A DNA stretch of 36,850 nt from an uncultured Bacteroidia bacterium (GCA_902791165.1 CADAVB010000025.1:1-36850), one strand, 5' to 3'; shown: positions 7,282 through 16,383, counted from the stretch's first letter. Notes: generated by a model not told the origin, from the sequence alone. Numbers and translations are program-made.

Positions 7282-9555
7282 ATGTTCGAGATTGTTCACA
7301 AAGAAACCTTCGCGGCGGAAACCTACTTGATGGATGTGTATGCCCCGCGTATTGCCCATTCGGCCTTGCCAGGCCAGTTTCTCATCGTCAAGATGGAAGA
7401 AAATTCTGAACGTATTCCTTTGACTATCAGTGATTACCATCGTGTTCGCGGAACGGTGACCATCGTTTTCAAGGCCATTGGCGAATCCACAAGGAAGATG
7501 GCTGAATACAAGGAAGGCGACCGTTTCGCCGACATCGTAGGGCCCTTGGGCAAGCCGTCGGAGTTTGCCAACATGACCGCAGAGGAGCTGCGCAAACGCT
7601 CGTTTGTCTTCATCGGCGGCGGCGTGGGCATCGCCCCGATTTACCCGCAAGTGAAGTGGCTCAACGACCACGGTGCCACCGCCGACTGCATCATCGGTGC
7701 CCGCACCAAGGACTTGCTCATTTTCGAGAAGGAATTGGCTGAGGTGTGCAACTTATACGTTACCTCCGACGACGGCTCAACGGGTCGTAAAGGATTGGTT
7801 ACCGACGTATTGCGCCAGCTCGTGGCCAGCGGCAAGCAGTATGACGAGGCCGTGGCCATCGGCCCGATGGTCATGATGAAATTCGCCACCAAGACCTGCG
7901 AGGAGTTGGGCATCCGTTGCACGGTGTCGCTCAATTCAATCATGGTTGATGGCACGGGAATGTGCGGTGCCTGCCGCGTGAGCATCGGCGGCAAGACCAA
8001 GTTTGCCTGCATCGACGGCCCTGAGTTCTTGGGCAAGGACGTTAATTTCGAGGAGGCCATGAAGCGTCAGGCTATGTATAATAACGTGGTAACACGCAAG
8101 CAGTTGGAGGCCGAGGAGAAGGCCGAAGGCCATGTGTGCCACATCGGCGGCATCAGCGAGGAGAGTTTCGACAAGAAGAAGCGTGTGCCATGTCCGGAAC
8201 AGAAGCCCGAAATCCGTGCCCACAACTTCGACGAGGTGTGCCTAGGCTATTCGGCTGAAATGGCCATCATGGAAGCTCAGCGTTGCTTGCATTGCAAGAA
8301 TCCGCAATGCGTGGCGCATTGCCCTGTGAATGTTGATATTCCGGACTTCATCGCTCGTGTGGCCCAAGGCGACTTCGAGGGGGCAGCTGGCGTTATCAGC
8401 TGCGACTCGGCATTGCCTGCCGTTTGCGGTCGCGTGTGCCCGCAAGAAACGCAATGCGAAGGCGCTTGCGTGATGGGCAAGAAGTTCGAGCCTATCGCCA
8501 TCGGCAAGCTGGAGCGTTTCGTCGGCGATTACGCCATCGAGCACGACCTGCACTTCAGCAGCCAAAGCATACCCAACGGCCACAAGGTGGCCATCATCGG
8601 CAGCGGTCCTTCCGGATTGACTTGCGCAAAGGACTTGTTGTCAATGGGTTACGATGTTACGATCTTTGAGGCCTTGCATGAGTTGGGCGGCGTGCTGATG
8701 TATGGCATCCCATCGTTCCGTCTGCCGAAAGACACGGTGGTGAGGAAGGAAGTGGAAAGTGTGCGCAAGTTGGGCGCGAAGTTCGAGAAGGACGTGGTCG
8801 TGGGTCGCACCATCACCATCGACGAGCTGATGAAGCGCGAAGGCTTCGAAGCTGTCTTCGTAGGCTCGGGCGCGGGCTTCCCGATGATGATGAACGTGCC
8901 AGGCGAGAACCTCTGCGGCGTGGTTTCGGCCAACGAATTCCTGACCCGCAACAACCTGCTCTTTGCCTACAAGGAAGGCTACGAAACCCCGAACTACGTC
9001 GGCAAGAAAGTCGCCGTTGTGGGTGGCGGCAACGTGGCTATGGATGCCGCGCGTACGGCTCTGCGTCTTGGTGCCGAGGTGCATATCGTCTATCGTCGCA
9101 GCGAGGCTGAACTGCCCGCAAGGGTAGAGGAGGTGCACCACGCCAAGGAAGAAGGCGTTATCTTCGACCTGCTGACGGCTCCTGTCGAGGTGCTTGGCGA
9201 CGAAAACGGCTGGGTGAACGGCTTCAAGTGCGTGAAATGCGAGCTTGGCGAACCAGATGCTTCGGGTCGCCGCAGCCCCGTGCCGGTGGAAGGCTCGGAG
9301 TTCGTCCTTGATGTGGATATGATCATCATGGCACTTGGCACATCGCCGAACCCGCTGATTGGCAGCACCACGCGCAACCTCGACTTGAACAAGAAAGGCT
9401 GCATCGTGGCCGACGAAGTGGGCACGACCTCACGTCCGGGCATTTTCGCTGGTGGCGATGCCGTGAGCGGCGCGGCCACTGTCATCCTCGCCATGGGCGC
9501 CGGAAAGAAGGCCGCCAAGGCGATTGACGAATACATTAAGAGCCTGCATCATTAG
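7282..9555 (+). CDS. Fused NfnA-NfnB-like flavoprotein (ferredoxin-NAD(P) reductase / glutamate synthase small-subunit type)
   Basis: Residues 1-280 form a ferredoxin-NADP reductase/DHOD-B electron-transfer-like half, with FAD contacts (RIPLTIS), the NAD motif GGGVGIAPIYPQ (112-123) and a [2Fe-2S] site (Cys228, Cys231, Cys243). Residues 300-757 form a GltD/SudA-like half with two Cys clusters for [4Fe-4S] centres (Cys335, 338, 343, 347; Cys382, 386, 392, 396), an FAD Rossmann motif IIGSGPSGL (438-446), and an NADPH site VVGGGNVAMDAART. Such fusions are common in Bacteroidales and are often annotated as a DHOD-B/glutamate synthase bifunctional protein. By analogy with Nfn, the likely role is coupling NADH, NADPH and ferredoxin pools, possibly by flavin-based electron bifurcation. 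No glutamate synthase large subunit or pyrD is adjacent, so glutamate synthesis is less likely. Confidence 0.88.
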   Translation: MFEIVHKETFAAETYLMDVYAPRIAHSALPGQFLIVKMEENSERIPLTISDYHRVRGTVTIVFKAIGESTRKMAEYKEGDRFADIVGPLGKPSEFANMTAEELRKRSFVFIGGGVGIAPIYPQVKWLNDHGATADCIIGARTKDLLIFEKELAEVCNLYVTSDDGSTGRKGLVTDVLRQLVASGKQYDEAVAIGPMVMMKFATKTCEELGIRCTVSLNSIMVDGTGMCGACRVSIGGKTKFACIDGPEFLGKDVNFEEAMKRQAMYNNVVTRKQLEAEEKAEGHVCHIGGISEESFDKKKRVPCPEQKPEIRAHNFDEVCLGYSAEMAIMEAQRCLHCKNPQCVAHCPVNVDIPDFIARVAQGDFEGAAGVISCDSALPAVCGRVCPQETQCEGACVMGKKFEPIAIGKLERFVGDYAIEHDLHFSSQSIPNGHKVAIIGSGPSGLTCAKDLLSMGYDVTIFEALHELGGVLMYGIPSFRLPKDTVVRKEVESVRKLGAKFEKDVVVGRTITIDELMKREGFEAVFVGSGAGFPMMMNVPGENLCGVVSANEFLTRNNLLFAYKEGYETPNYVGKKVAVVGGGNVAMDAARTALRLGAEVHIVYRRSEAELPARVEEVHHAKEEGVIFDLLTAPVEVLGDENGWVNGFKCVKCELGEPDASGRRSPVPVEGSEFVLDVDMIIMALGTSPNPLIGSTTRNLDLNKKGCIVADEVGTTSRPGIFAGGDAVSGAATVILAMGAGKKAAKAIDEYIKSLHH

Positions 9556-9632
9556 ACTATGGCACGTGGCTAATGGCCTATGGCTTGCCTTCATGTGAGG
9601 GCTGCCATAGGCCATTGTCATAAGCCATAGTC
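9555..9632. terminator. Large heptad-built inverted repeat between convergent genes
   Basis: Two nested pairs of arms face each other: GACTATGGC (9555-9563) with GCCATAGTC (9624-9632), and AATGGCCTATGGC (9572-9584) with GCCATAGGCCATT (9604-9616). The left arm is itself a 7-bp repeat (CTATGGC, ACGTGGC, TAATGGC, CTATGGC). It sits exactly between two convergent stops and could act as a bidirectional terminator, but no T-tract follows. Confidence 0.65.
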
Positions 9633-9640
9633 AATACAAA

Positions 9641-9940
9641 CTATTCCTTGATTTCCACATAAAACACCGTCGGGTCGTCGTCTTCCTCAAACGATTCGTC
9701 GGTGTAATATTGTCCGGGCTTGCCGTCGTCCTGGAAAAGGAGTAGCGTCACCTTTTTGAAAGGGATGGGTTGGCCTTGCTTGCTGTAACGCTCAATGTCG
9801 GCTTCGGTGAGGCCTTCCATGCGCATCATTTTCAGCATCATGGACAAATCCAGATTCACGTTGAGTAGGTCTTCTTTCCACTCGATGCAAATGACCGCCG
9901 TGGTGTAGAGCTTAAAGTTCTTGACTTCTATTTTCTTCAT
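9641..9940 (-). CDS. Small hypothetical protein
   Basis: This 99-residue protein starts MKKIEVKNFKLYTTAVICIEW and ends in a very acidic tail (DESFEEDDDPTVFYVEIKE). It has no signal peptide, membrane segment or motif that I recognise. A mixed charged middle (MMLKMMRMEGLTEADIERYSKQGQ) looks helical. The ATG at 9940 is preferred; the 20 codons upstream are atypical and overlap the promoter region of the divergent gene at 10038. It converges on the NfnAB-like gene. No function is proposed. Confidence 0.6.
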   Translation of the reverse strand: MKKIEVKNFKLYTTAVICIEWKEDLLNVNLDLSMMLKMMRMEGLTEADIERYSKQGQPIPFKKVTLLLFQDDGKPGQYYTDESFEEDDDPTVFYVEIKE

Positions 9941-10006
9941 GGCGTAAAAATTTCTGCAAAAATGAGAAAATTGCACGAAAATTGCGTCAGTTTGTGGCAA
10001 ATTTTA

Positions 10007-10014
10007 TACTTTTG
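10007..10014 (+). promoter_or_regulatory. -7 element for the MORN-like gene
   Basis: TACTTTTG fits TAnnTTTG and lies 23 nt before the ATG at 10038. The -33 match is weak. Confidence 0.5.
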
Positions 10015-10037
10015 TCCAAATTATAAAAATTAAAGAA

Positions 10038-10658
10038 ATGCGTAAGATTTTGATTATCACGATTTTGGCTGTTTTATCTATGCCTATTTTTGCTCAAAAC
10101 ATTGAAAGTGTTGATGTCGCCAAAGCGCCAGATGGAAAATTCACCACTGTTGTGCACGAATGTACCATTGAGGGCCATGTCGTCAAAGGCCAAAAGCATG
10201 GTATGTGGTTGGAATACCACAACAGCAGTATGCATCTGCCCAAGCAAATCATCAATTATGAAAACGGCAAGAAAAACGGTTTGTACATTGAGATCGACAA
10301 AACCGGTTCCATCGTAAAAAAAGCCGGATATAAGAACGATGTGCTTGACGGACAAATGGGCGAATGGTATCGTGGCGGAAGGCTCTCCAAGCTGAATACC
10401 TACAAAGACGGCGTTCTCGACGGCGAGCAAATCCTTTGCTACGAGAAGGGTGGCAACCTCGAAGTAGCCAACTACAAAGACGGCCTTCGCGACGGCGAAA
10501 CCACTTGGTATTACGAAAACGGCAACAAGAAAATGACCATCACCTATAAAAAAGGCATCTTTGAAGGCAAGCAAACGACTTACAATTCCGACGGCTCACC
10601 CAAGTCCGAGTCATTCTACAAAGGCGGGAAGCTACAAGGTAAAGTGAAGACCTTTTGA
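10038..10658 (+). CDS. Secreted MORN-like (YwqK-type) repeat protein
   Basis: A signal peptide (MRKILIITILAVLSMPIFAQ) is followed by about six MORN-like repeats of roughly 23 residues. Each has the pattern Y.nG...G....Y...G, for example YENGKKNGLYIEID, YKDGVLDGEQILCY, YKDGLRDGETTWYYENG and YKKGIFEGKQTTYNSDG. Such proteins are frequent in Bacteroidetes and are often auto-annotated as toxin-antitoxin YwqK antitoxins. That label is not supported here, since there is no toxin neighbour and the protein is exported. The function is unknown, possibly a repetitive beta-rich binding surface. A second, different protein of this type is at 25157. Confidence 0.75.
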   Translation: MRKILIITILAVLSMPIFAQNIESVDVAKAPDGKFTTVVHECTIEGHVVKGQKHGMWLEYHNSSMHLPKQIINYENGKKNGLYIEIDKTGSIVKKAGYKNDVLDGQMGEWYRGGRLSKLNTYKDGVLDGEQILCYEKGGNLEVANYKDGLRDGETTWYYENGNKKMTITYKKGIFEGKQTTYNSDGSPKSESFYKGGKLQGKVKTF

Positions 10659-10722
10659 GTCGAGTAGCAGCCCTTTATAACAAAGAAAAAACAGAAAAAA
10701 GCCAACATATTCAAATAATTAG

Positions 10723-10730
10723 TATATTTG
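10723..10730 (+). promoter_or_regulatory. -7 element for the DUF349 gene
   Basis: TATATTTG fits TAnnTTTG. It would start transcription at about 10736, only a few bases before an ATG at 10741 but about 50 nt before the ATG at 10789. This favours the latter as the translation start. Confidence 0.5.
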
Positions 10731-10788
10731 CGGCTTAATTATGCAACCCAATCAAGGTATCGCCTTGACGAACAAACAACGTATTGAA

Positions 10789-12768
10789 ATGGAAAACAAT
10801 GAACAACTGAATCAAAATTCCCAAGTTGTCGAAGGAATTGAGAATGAAAATGTTACGCAAAAAAGCGTAAAGAAAGCCATTGATGGTAACGAGAAAAAGA
10901 AGATTGTCAAATTGATTCAACCCAACATTTTGCCAGGCAAGGTGAGAATCGAAGCCTCAACCCTTGAAATGGCCGTCGAAGAAGTGGCTCCCGTCGAAAA
11001 CCAAGACGAGGAACTGCTTGATATCGAAGTGCCTGCCGAACTGGAAGAGGAAGAACTGATTGAGGAAAGCATTGAACTGGCTTCATTGAACAAGCTCCAA
11101 CTCGTCGAAATGCTGGAAGAAACAGTGAAAGACACCGACATTCAAGCCGTTAAGGACAAAGTGGCTGCCATCCGACTCCATTTCAATAAGTTGAACAAGA
11201 CCGATATCGACAACGAACTGGAGCAATTCCTGCAAAACGGAGGAGAGGCCTCCAGTTTCCAGCACACCGAAGACGCCTTGGAAAACCGCTTCAATGAGGC
11301 GATGAATGTTTTCAAGGCCAATCGTGCCAAGCAAAACGAAGACTTGGAGAACCAGAAGCAGGAAAACCTCGCCAAGAAACAAGCCCTCCTCGAGGAATTG
11401 AAACAAATCATCGCTTCCGATGAGTCGCTGAAGAAGACCTACGACGATTTCCATGCCCTTCAAGACCGCTGGAAAGGAATCGGTCCTGTGCCGGCTGCCG
11501 AAAACGCCAACCTGTGGAACAACTACCATTTCCTCGTCGAACAGTTCTTCGACAAGGTGAGAATCGGACGAGAGTTGCGCGACCTCGACATGAAGAAGAA
11601 CCTCGATGCCAAAATCGAGCTTTGCGAGAAAGCCGAGGAATTGCTCAACGAAAAGTCGCTGACCAAGGCCTTCAAGGCCCTCCAGCAGTTGCATGAGGAA
11701 TGGAAAGAAATCGGTCCTGTGCCTCAGGAGAAGAAAGAAGACATTTGGAACCGCTTCAAGGCGGCTTCAACGAAGATTAACCAAATCAGGCGCGAACACT
11801 ATTCCAAGATTCAGGAAGAGCAAACCGCCAACCTCGAAGCCAAGAAAGGCCTGTGTGAAAAGGCTGAGGAAATCGTTGGCGAAACCTATTCGAGCGTGAA
11901 TGCATGGCAGAAGAAAACCACCGAATTGACCGACATTTTCAAGGCATGGAAGGAAGTGGGAGCAGCTGCAAAGAAAGAGAACGAAGACATTTGGAGTCGC
12001 TTCAAGTCGTCGATGGACACCTTCTATGCCAATAAGAAGGAGTTCTTCTCGACCTTGAAAGACAAACAAGTGGAAAACTTCGAGCGCAAGGTGCAACTAT
12101 GCATCGAGGCCGAGGGCTTGATGGAGTCGTCGGAATGGAAGAAGACGACCGATGAGATGAAACGCTTGCAAGAGGAATGGAAGACCATCGGCCCCGTGCC
12201 GAAACGTCACACCGACAAGATTTGGAAGCGTTTCCGCGCCGCTTGCGACACCTTCTTCAACCGCAAAAACGAACACTTCAAAGGCATCAAGGGAGAAGAA
12301 GACGCCAATTTGGCCGCCAAGAAAGCCCTGATTGAAGAAATCAAGGCGTTCCAGCTGAGCGATAACCGCAACGAGAACATGGACGCTATTAAGGCTTTCC
12401 AAAAGCGCTGGATTGAGATTGGCTATGTGCCCTTCCGCCAGAAGGAAGCCATCAACAAGGAATACCGCAGTTTGATTGACGGCTTGTTCGACACCATGCG
12501 CAAGAACCAAAACGAAGCCTCGACCAACGAGTTCCGCGAAATGATGGAAAGTTGGAAGGACGACCCGAATGCTGGCGACCGCGTGCGCAAGGAAGGCAAC
12601 AAACTCCAAACCCGCATCCAAAAGTTGCGTGACGAGATCGCTGTCCTTGAGAACAATATTGGTTTCTTCTCCAAAGAGCTGATGCGCGCCGAGTACGAGA
12701 AGAAGATCAACAAGGCCAAGGAAGACCTGAAGGTGCTTGAGGATAAGCTCAAGATTACAGAAGAATAA
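10789..12768 (+). CDS. DUF349-repeat protein
   Basis: The 659-residue protein (675 if the ATG at 10741 is used) is acidic at the N-terminus, then strongly helical. It contains about five tandem DUF349 units marked by W+.IGPVP or related motifs (RWKGIGPVP, EWKEIGPVP, AWKEVGAAA, EWKTIGPVP, RWIEIGYVP) about 75 residues apart, each followed by W..F....D.FF. It ends in a charged coiled coil (about 600-659). There is no signal peptide, so it should be cytoplasmic. The molecular role is not established; coiled-coil DUF349 proteins have been linked to RNA or ribosome association in some bacteria, but nothing here tests that. The gene stands alone, with its own promoter and terminator. Confidence 0.85.
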   Translation: MENNEQLNQNSQVVEGIENENVTQKSVKKAIDGNEKKKIVKLIQPNILPGKVRIEASTLEMAVEEVAPVENQDEELLDIEVPAELEEEELIEESIELASLNKLQLVEMLEETVKDTDIQAVKDKVAAIRLHFNKLNKTDIDNELEQFLQNGGEASSFQHTEDALENRFNEAMNVFKANRAKQNEDLENQKQENLAKKQALLEELKQIIASDESLKKTYDDFHALQDRWKGIGPVPAAENANLWNNYHFLVEQFFDKVRIGRELRDLDMKKNLDAKIELCEKAEELLNEKSLTKAFKALQQLHEEWKEIGPVPQEKKEDIWNRFKAASTKINQIRREHYSKIQEEQTANLEAKKGLCEKAEEIVGETYSSVNAWQKKTTELTDIFKAWKEVGAAAKKENEDIWSRFKSSMDTFYANKKEFFSTLKDKQVENFERKVQLCIEAEGLMESSEWKKTTDEMKRLQEEWKTIGPVPKRHTDKIWKRFRAACDTFFNRKNEHFKGIKGEEDANLAAKKALIEEIKAFQLSDNRNENMDAIKAFQKRWIEIGYVPFRQKEAINKEYRSLIDGLFDTMRKNQNEASTNEFREMMESWKDDPNAGDRVRKEGNKLQTRIQKLRDEIAVLENNIGFFSKELMRAEYEKKINKAKEDLKVLEDKLKITEE

Positions 12769-12796
12769 GAAACGACAAGGTTCTATTCAATAGTTA

Positions 12797-12832
12797 AGAG
12801 GACGCGGCCTTCGGGTTGCGTCCTCTCTTTTA
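12797..12832 (+). terminator. Rho-independent terminator of the DUF349 gene
   Basis: A 9-bp stem AGAGGACGC / GCGTCCTCT (12797-12805 with 12818-12826) has a 12-nt loop and is followed by a T-rich stretch (CTTTTATT). It lies 29 bp after the stop. Confidence 0.85.
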
Positions 12833-12881
12833 TTCATAAAGCCAACTTAACGCATTAGGCGTAAATCCAACCCAAAAACAA

Positions 12882-12905
12882 AAAAGCACCCCGAAGGGTG
12901 CTTTT
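12882..12905 (-). terminator. Terminator of the TonB-dependent receptor gene
   Basis: A perfect 10-bp stem AAAAGCACCC / GGGTGCTTTT closes a CGAA tetraloop. The A-tract on the plus strand gives a U-tract on the minus-strand transcript, 23 bp past the receptor stop. It could also work from the plus strand. Confidence 0.85.
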
Positions 12906-12927
12906 GGTTTTCCGAAACAACTTCCGA

Positions 12928-15900
12928 TTAGAAGTTGAAACGCAGGTTCAGCGCGGCTGACCAAGTGGACAGCGTGCTGGCGTATTCGTTCCAAGTGGGG
13001 TTGGTGAACTGGTAGGTGTAACCATCGGTGGCATTGCCGTTGAGCTTCAGGATGTCGCTGCTGCTCAAGCGTTGCATGTTGCCCCAGCCTCTGTAGAACA
13101 AGTTGGCGAGGTTCTTCACATCCACGCCGAAGCTGATGCTTTCGCCGCCATGGAACTTGTAGGTTCTTTCATACTTGGCGTTGAAAGTGTGTCTCCAAGG
13201 CGCAACGGCACCGCCGCGCTCGGCATACTGGCCACGGTGGCTGTTCAGGTACTTGTCAGCCTTGATGAAGTCGTTAAAGTCGGCAGCGTTGGTGTAGGGG
13301 CTGTTTTCAGCCATGAGTTCGCTTTCGGTGGGGATGTAAATCAAGCTGTTGGAGCCGCCATCACCGTTCACGTTGCTGGTCATCGTGTAGCTGTAGCGCG
13401 TGTAGCTGTAGCCGCCGATGTAGCAGTGGTTGAAGCCTTCGTAGTAGAGGCCGAGGGTCTCAACGGTGCGTTGACCAGTAGCCCAGGTCCAGCCAGCGTT
13501 GAAGAGCACACGGTGAGGTGTGACATAGCTGCTATAGCCAAGTTCGTGTGAATTCGAACCGTTCACGCCGAAAGCGTTGGTGCTGAAGAAAGATGAAACT
13601 TGGTCGCCGATACCGTCGGTCACGTTCTTGCCTTCTGCATAGGTGTAGGCAGCCATCAAGTTGAGGCCGCACTTGAAGTCCTTGCTCAACTGACCGGTGA
13701 CGCTGTAGTAGTAACCGTTTTTGTCAATGTTGGTGATGTAGTAGGGGTTCACTTTACCGCCAACGCTGTTGGTGATGTTTTCGTTCACCCAGGTCCATCT
13801 CTTTTCGGGTTCGCCGGGGAGTTGGATGTCTTCGCCACGGACGAATCCGAGTCTGGTGGCACCAACAGTGGTGATGTCCTTGTTGTAGATGCCTTCGATG
13901 GTGGCTTTCACGCCGCCAGGAAGTTCAGCATCAAAGCCCAAGGAGCTCTTCCAAGTTTGAGACATTTTCAGGTTCTTGTCCATGATGGTAGTAGCTGCAG
14001 GGGCAGCCAGGTCGGCGGGCAAGTTCTCGGTGCCAAACAGCGTGGCGTGGTTGGCGATGATGTCGTTCACGTTAGCGTAGAAGTTGATGTCGGTATCCTC
14101 GGCATTGGCGTTGATGTACTGATATTGCATGCAGTTGGAGTTACCCACGGTCGAAACAATCCACACGAAAGGAATACGGCCGGTGTAGAGGCCCGAACCA
14201 CCACGGAGGATGTACTTACGATCGCCGGTGAGGTCCCAGTTGAAGCCCAAACGGGGCGAGAAGTTCACGCGGGCCTTGGGCATGTCGGCGGTGGAGAGGC
14301 CGCTCAAGGTGTTATTGCCGTCGGCGATGGCGTGGTGCACGCCTTCTGTATCGTCCCAGCCTTCAGCAAACTCCTTGTTGTAGTTATACTCGGCGATGGA
14401 AGGATAGTAAGGCAGTTCGGCACGCAGACCAAGAGCGAGTTTGAAACGCTCGCTGAGGGTCATTTCGTCTTGCAGGTAGAGAGAGCCTTGCATGTAGTTG
14501 AACGAAGGATACACTTGCTTCGGGTTGCCGTTGTTGTCGCGGTTGTTGCCGAAGGTGATGGCGAAAGCGGTGGGGTTGGCACCACTGGTGAAGTCGTCCC
14601 AACTGTTATAGACATAGTAGCCGGCGCCGCCTTGCATGTAGCCGTTCTTGGTGTTGTCGAACTCAAATTGACCACCGAGGGTGAAGTTGTGGATGCCAGT
14701 GAGGTAGCTCACTTCGTCGGTCACCACGGCGGTGTGCACTTCGCGGAGGTTGCCGTAGGTGAACGGGTCGGGACCGAAGCTGGTGTAAACGGCCTTGGTT
14801 TCGGCAACGCCGTCGCCGTCGGTGTCTAAGTTCTCAAGAATATCAACGGTGGGGAAGAGGTCGCCCACGAAGCTGCGGGGCTCAAACTGACGTGAATAAG
14901 TGGCACGCAGCATGTTGTTGCCGCGACCGCTCAGGAAACTGTGGTTCCATTCGGCAGCCACCGAGCTGAAGTTTTGCTCTTGGAAGTAACGGCTGCTCTC
15001 GAAGTAAAGGGCGCAGTCCGAAGTACGGCCGTAGCTGTTACGGTTGTAGGGGTTCGGCACGATGGGGTTCACCGAGTTGGAGGGGTTGGACGAAAACTTG
15101 TTCTTCACCAAGCTGTAGCGGATGTTGAACTTGTCTTTATCGCCAATGTTCCAGTCCAAACGGGCCAACAACTTGTAGTCGGGCGTGCTGGCGCTGTAGT
15201 TCTGGTAACGGCCTGGGTCGTAGTTGTAGGTTTCAAGCAGGTAGTTCTTCATCATGTCCATTCTTTCGACGGTGGGACGGCTGTATTGGGTGCCATTGCC
15301 CCAATCGTCGTCTTCGCTTTCGCGGGCAAAACGGGTTTGACCGGGGTCAACGTCGCTTTGATACTCGAAGTTCACGAAGAAGAACAGTTTGTCTTTCACG
15401 ATGGGACCGCCAACGCTGATGCCTGCGGTGTTATCCAACGACTTGGAGAGCTTCAGACGCTCGGGATAGTTGCCGAACTCGTCCTTCACACCGTACTTGG
15501 TGCCCATGAGTCCGTCGCTGGTGAAATAGTCATACACGCTGACGTGCCAGTTGTTCGTACCGCTCTTGGTGACGGCGTTGATGGCACCGCCGGTGAAGCC
15601 GCTGTGGCGCACGTCGAAAGGCGTGATGTTGATAGTCATGGCTTCGATAGCGTCCAAGGAGATGGGGCTACCGCCGGCAGGCAGGTTGCCGCCGATACCG
15701 AAAGCGTTGTTGAAAGCAGCACCGTCAACGGTGACGTAGGACTGGCGGTAGTTACCGCCGCCAATGGCCAAACCGTTGGAAGTGGTGGCAGCCTGAGGCG
15801 TCAGGGCCAACACATCGTTGAGGCTGCGGGTGATGGTGGGCAGCGTGGCGATTTGCTCGTTGCTGATGGCCGTGGTGGCACCGGCACGGTCGCTGTCCAT

Positions 15901-16278
15901 GCCATTGGTGACGGCTTCGGCCACAATGTGCACCTCGCCCAATCCGATGGCTTCCTCGTTCATTTGAACGTTCAGAATCTTCGTTTCACCCAAAGTGGCG
16001 GTGATGCCTTCTTGGATGACCGACTGGAAACCGACCATGCGGTACTCGATCTTGTAAGGTCCGCCAGGACGAATGTTGAGCAAGCGGTAGTTGCCGTTTG
16101 CATCGGCCACAGAATAATACTGGGCTCCGGAGGGGGTGTGCGTTGCGACTACGGTAGCACCCGGAAGCGTTCCCTTGTGGTTGTCGGTAATCTTACCACT
16201 GATGCTTGACGAAGTCACTTGAGCCATCATCGTGATGGAGGCAATCATTGCCACGAAAAAAGTAAGTAACTTTTTCAT
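12928..16278 (-). CDS. TonB-dependent receptor, Oar-like, with N-terminal carboxypeptidase-regulatory-like domain
   Basis: This 1116-residue outer-membrane protein begins with a signal peptide (MKKLLTFFVAMIASITMMAQ). A carboxypeptidase-regulatory-like Ig domain follows (about 25-110, ISGKITDNHKGTLPGATVVA...). The plug domain is at about 125-240 (LPTITRSLNDVLALTPQ, SYVTVDGAAFNNAFG), then a large 22-strand-type barrel ends in the aromatic C-terminus LNLRFNF. It resembles Oar-type receptors, not SusC: no SusD gene follows and the SusC TonB-box context is absent. The substrate is unknown, possibly a peptide or protein. It is a single-gene unit with its own promoter and terminator. Confidence 0.9.
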   Translation of the reverse strand: MKKLLTFFVAMIASITMMAQVTSSSISGKITDNHKGTLPGATVVATHTPSGAQYYSVADANGNYRLLNIRPGGPYKIEYRMVGFQSVIQEGITATLGETKILNVQMNEEAIGLGEVHIVAEAVTNGMDSDRAGATTAISNEQIATLPTITRSLNDVLALTPQAATTSNGLAIGGGNYRQSYVTVDGAAFNNAFGIGGNLPAGGSPISLDAIEAMTINITPFDVRHSGFTGGAINAVTKSGTNNWHVSVYDYFTSDGLMGTKYGVKDEFGNYPERLKLSKSLDNTAGISVGGPIVKDKLFFFVNFEYQSDVDPGQTRFARESEDDDWGNGTQYSRPTVERMDMMKNYLLETYNYDPGRYQNYSASTPDYKLLARLDWNIGDKDKFNIRYSLVKNKFSSNPSNSVNPIVPNPYNRNSYGRTSDCALYFESSRYFQEQNFSSVAAEWNHSFLSGRGNNMLRATYSRQFEPRSFVGDLFPTVDILENLDTDGDGVAETKAVYTSFGPDPFTYGNLREVHTAVVTDEVSYLTGIHNFTLGGQFEFDNTKNGYMQGGAGYYVYNSWDDFTSGANPTAFAITFGNNRDNNGNPKQVYPSFNYMQGSLYLQDEMTLSERFKLALGLRAELPYYPSIAEYNYNKEFAEGWDDTEGVHHAIADGNNTLSGLSTADMPKARVNFSPRLGFNWDLTGDRKYILRGGSGLYTGRIPFVWIVSTVGNSNCMQYQYINANAEDTDINFYANVNDIIANHATLFGTENLPADLAAPAATTIMDKNLKMSQTWKSSLGFDAELPGGVKATIEGIYNKDITTVGATRLGFVRGEDIQLPGEPEKRWTWVNENITNSVGGKVNPYYITNIDKNGYYYSVTGQLSKDFKCGLNLMAAYTYAEGKNVTDGIGDQVSSFFSTNAFGVNGSNSHELGYSSYVTPHRVLFNAGWTWATGQRTVETLGLYYEGFNHCYIGGYSYTRYSYTMTSNVNGDGGSNSLIYIPTESELMAENSPYTNAADFNDFIKADKYLNSHRGQYAERGGAVAPWRHTFNAKYERTYKFHGGESISFGVDVKNLANLFYRGWGNMQRLSSSDILKLNGNATDGYTYQFTNPTWNEYASTLSTWSAALNLRFNF

Positions 16279-16354
16279 AATTAATAATTTAGGTTAATAA
16301 TTGATTTGAATTGTATAAGTTCGTTTCCATTGTTCGGCGCTTGTTTTCATTCTG

Positions 16355-16383
16355 CAAAGATAGGGATTTCAACAAAAATGCAA
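16355..16383 (-). promoter_or_regulatory. Promoter of the TonB-dependent receptor
   Basis: On the minus strand TATCTTTG (16355-16362) is preceded, 18 bp upstream, by TTG (16381-16383). It predicts a leader of about 70 nt. The remaining AT-rich spacer to 16575 shows only the promoter of the divergent lipoprotein gene. Confidence 0.55.

Noticed and set aside
10038-10658. YwqK-type antitoxin of a toxin-antitoxin pair
   Set aside because: The protein has a signal peptide and no toxin-like neighbour. The MORN-like repeats alone do not support a toxin-antitoxin role. The same applies to 25157-25831.
10741-10788. Upstream ATG as start of the DUF349 gene
   Set aside because: The -7 element at 10723-10730 would leave a leader of only a few bases. 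The extra 16 residues look unrelated to the rest of the protein, while the ATG at 10789 gives a normal leader. Not excluded.
13600-16209. Long plus-strand open frames (409 and 422 residues) opposite the TonB-dependent receptor
   Set aside because: They are rich in Val, Gly, His and Ala with no domain, signal or promoter. They mirror the codon bias of the receptor on the other strand, whose motifs and C-terminus are clear.
12928-16278. SusC-type glycan importer of a polysaccharide utilisation locus
   Set aside because: No susD, glycoside hydrolase or regulator is adjacent, and the protein resembles Oar-like receptors with a carboxypeptidase-regulatory-like domain.
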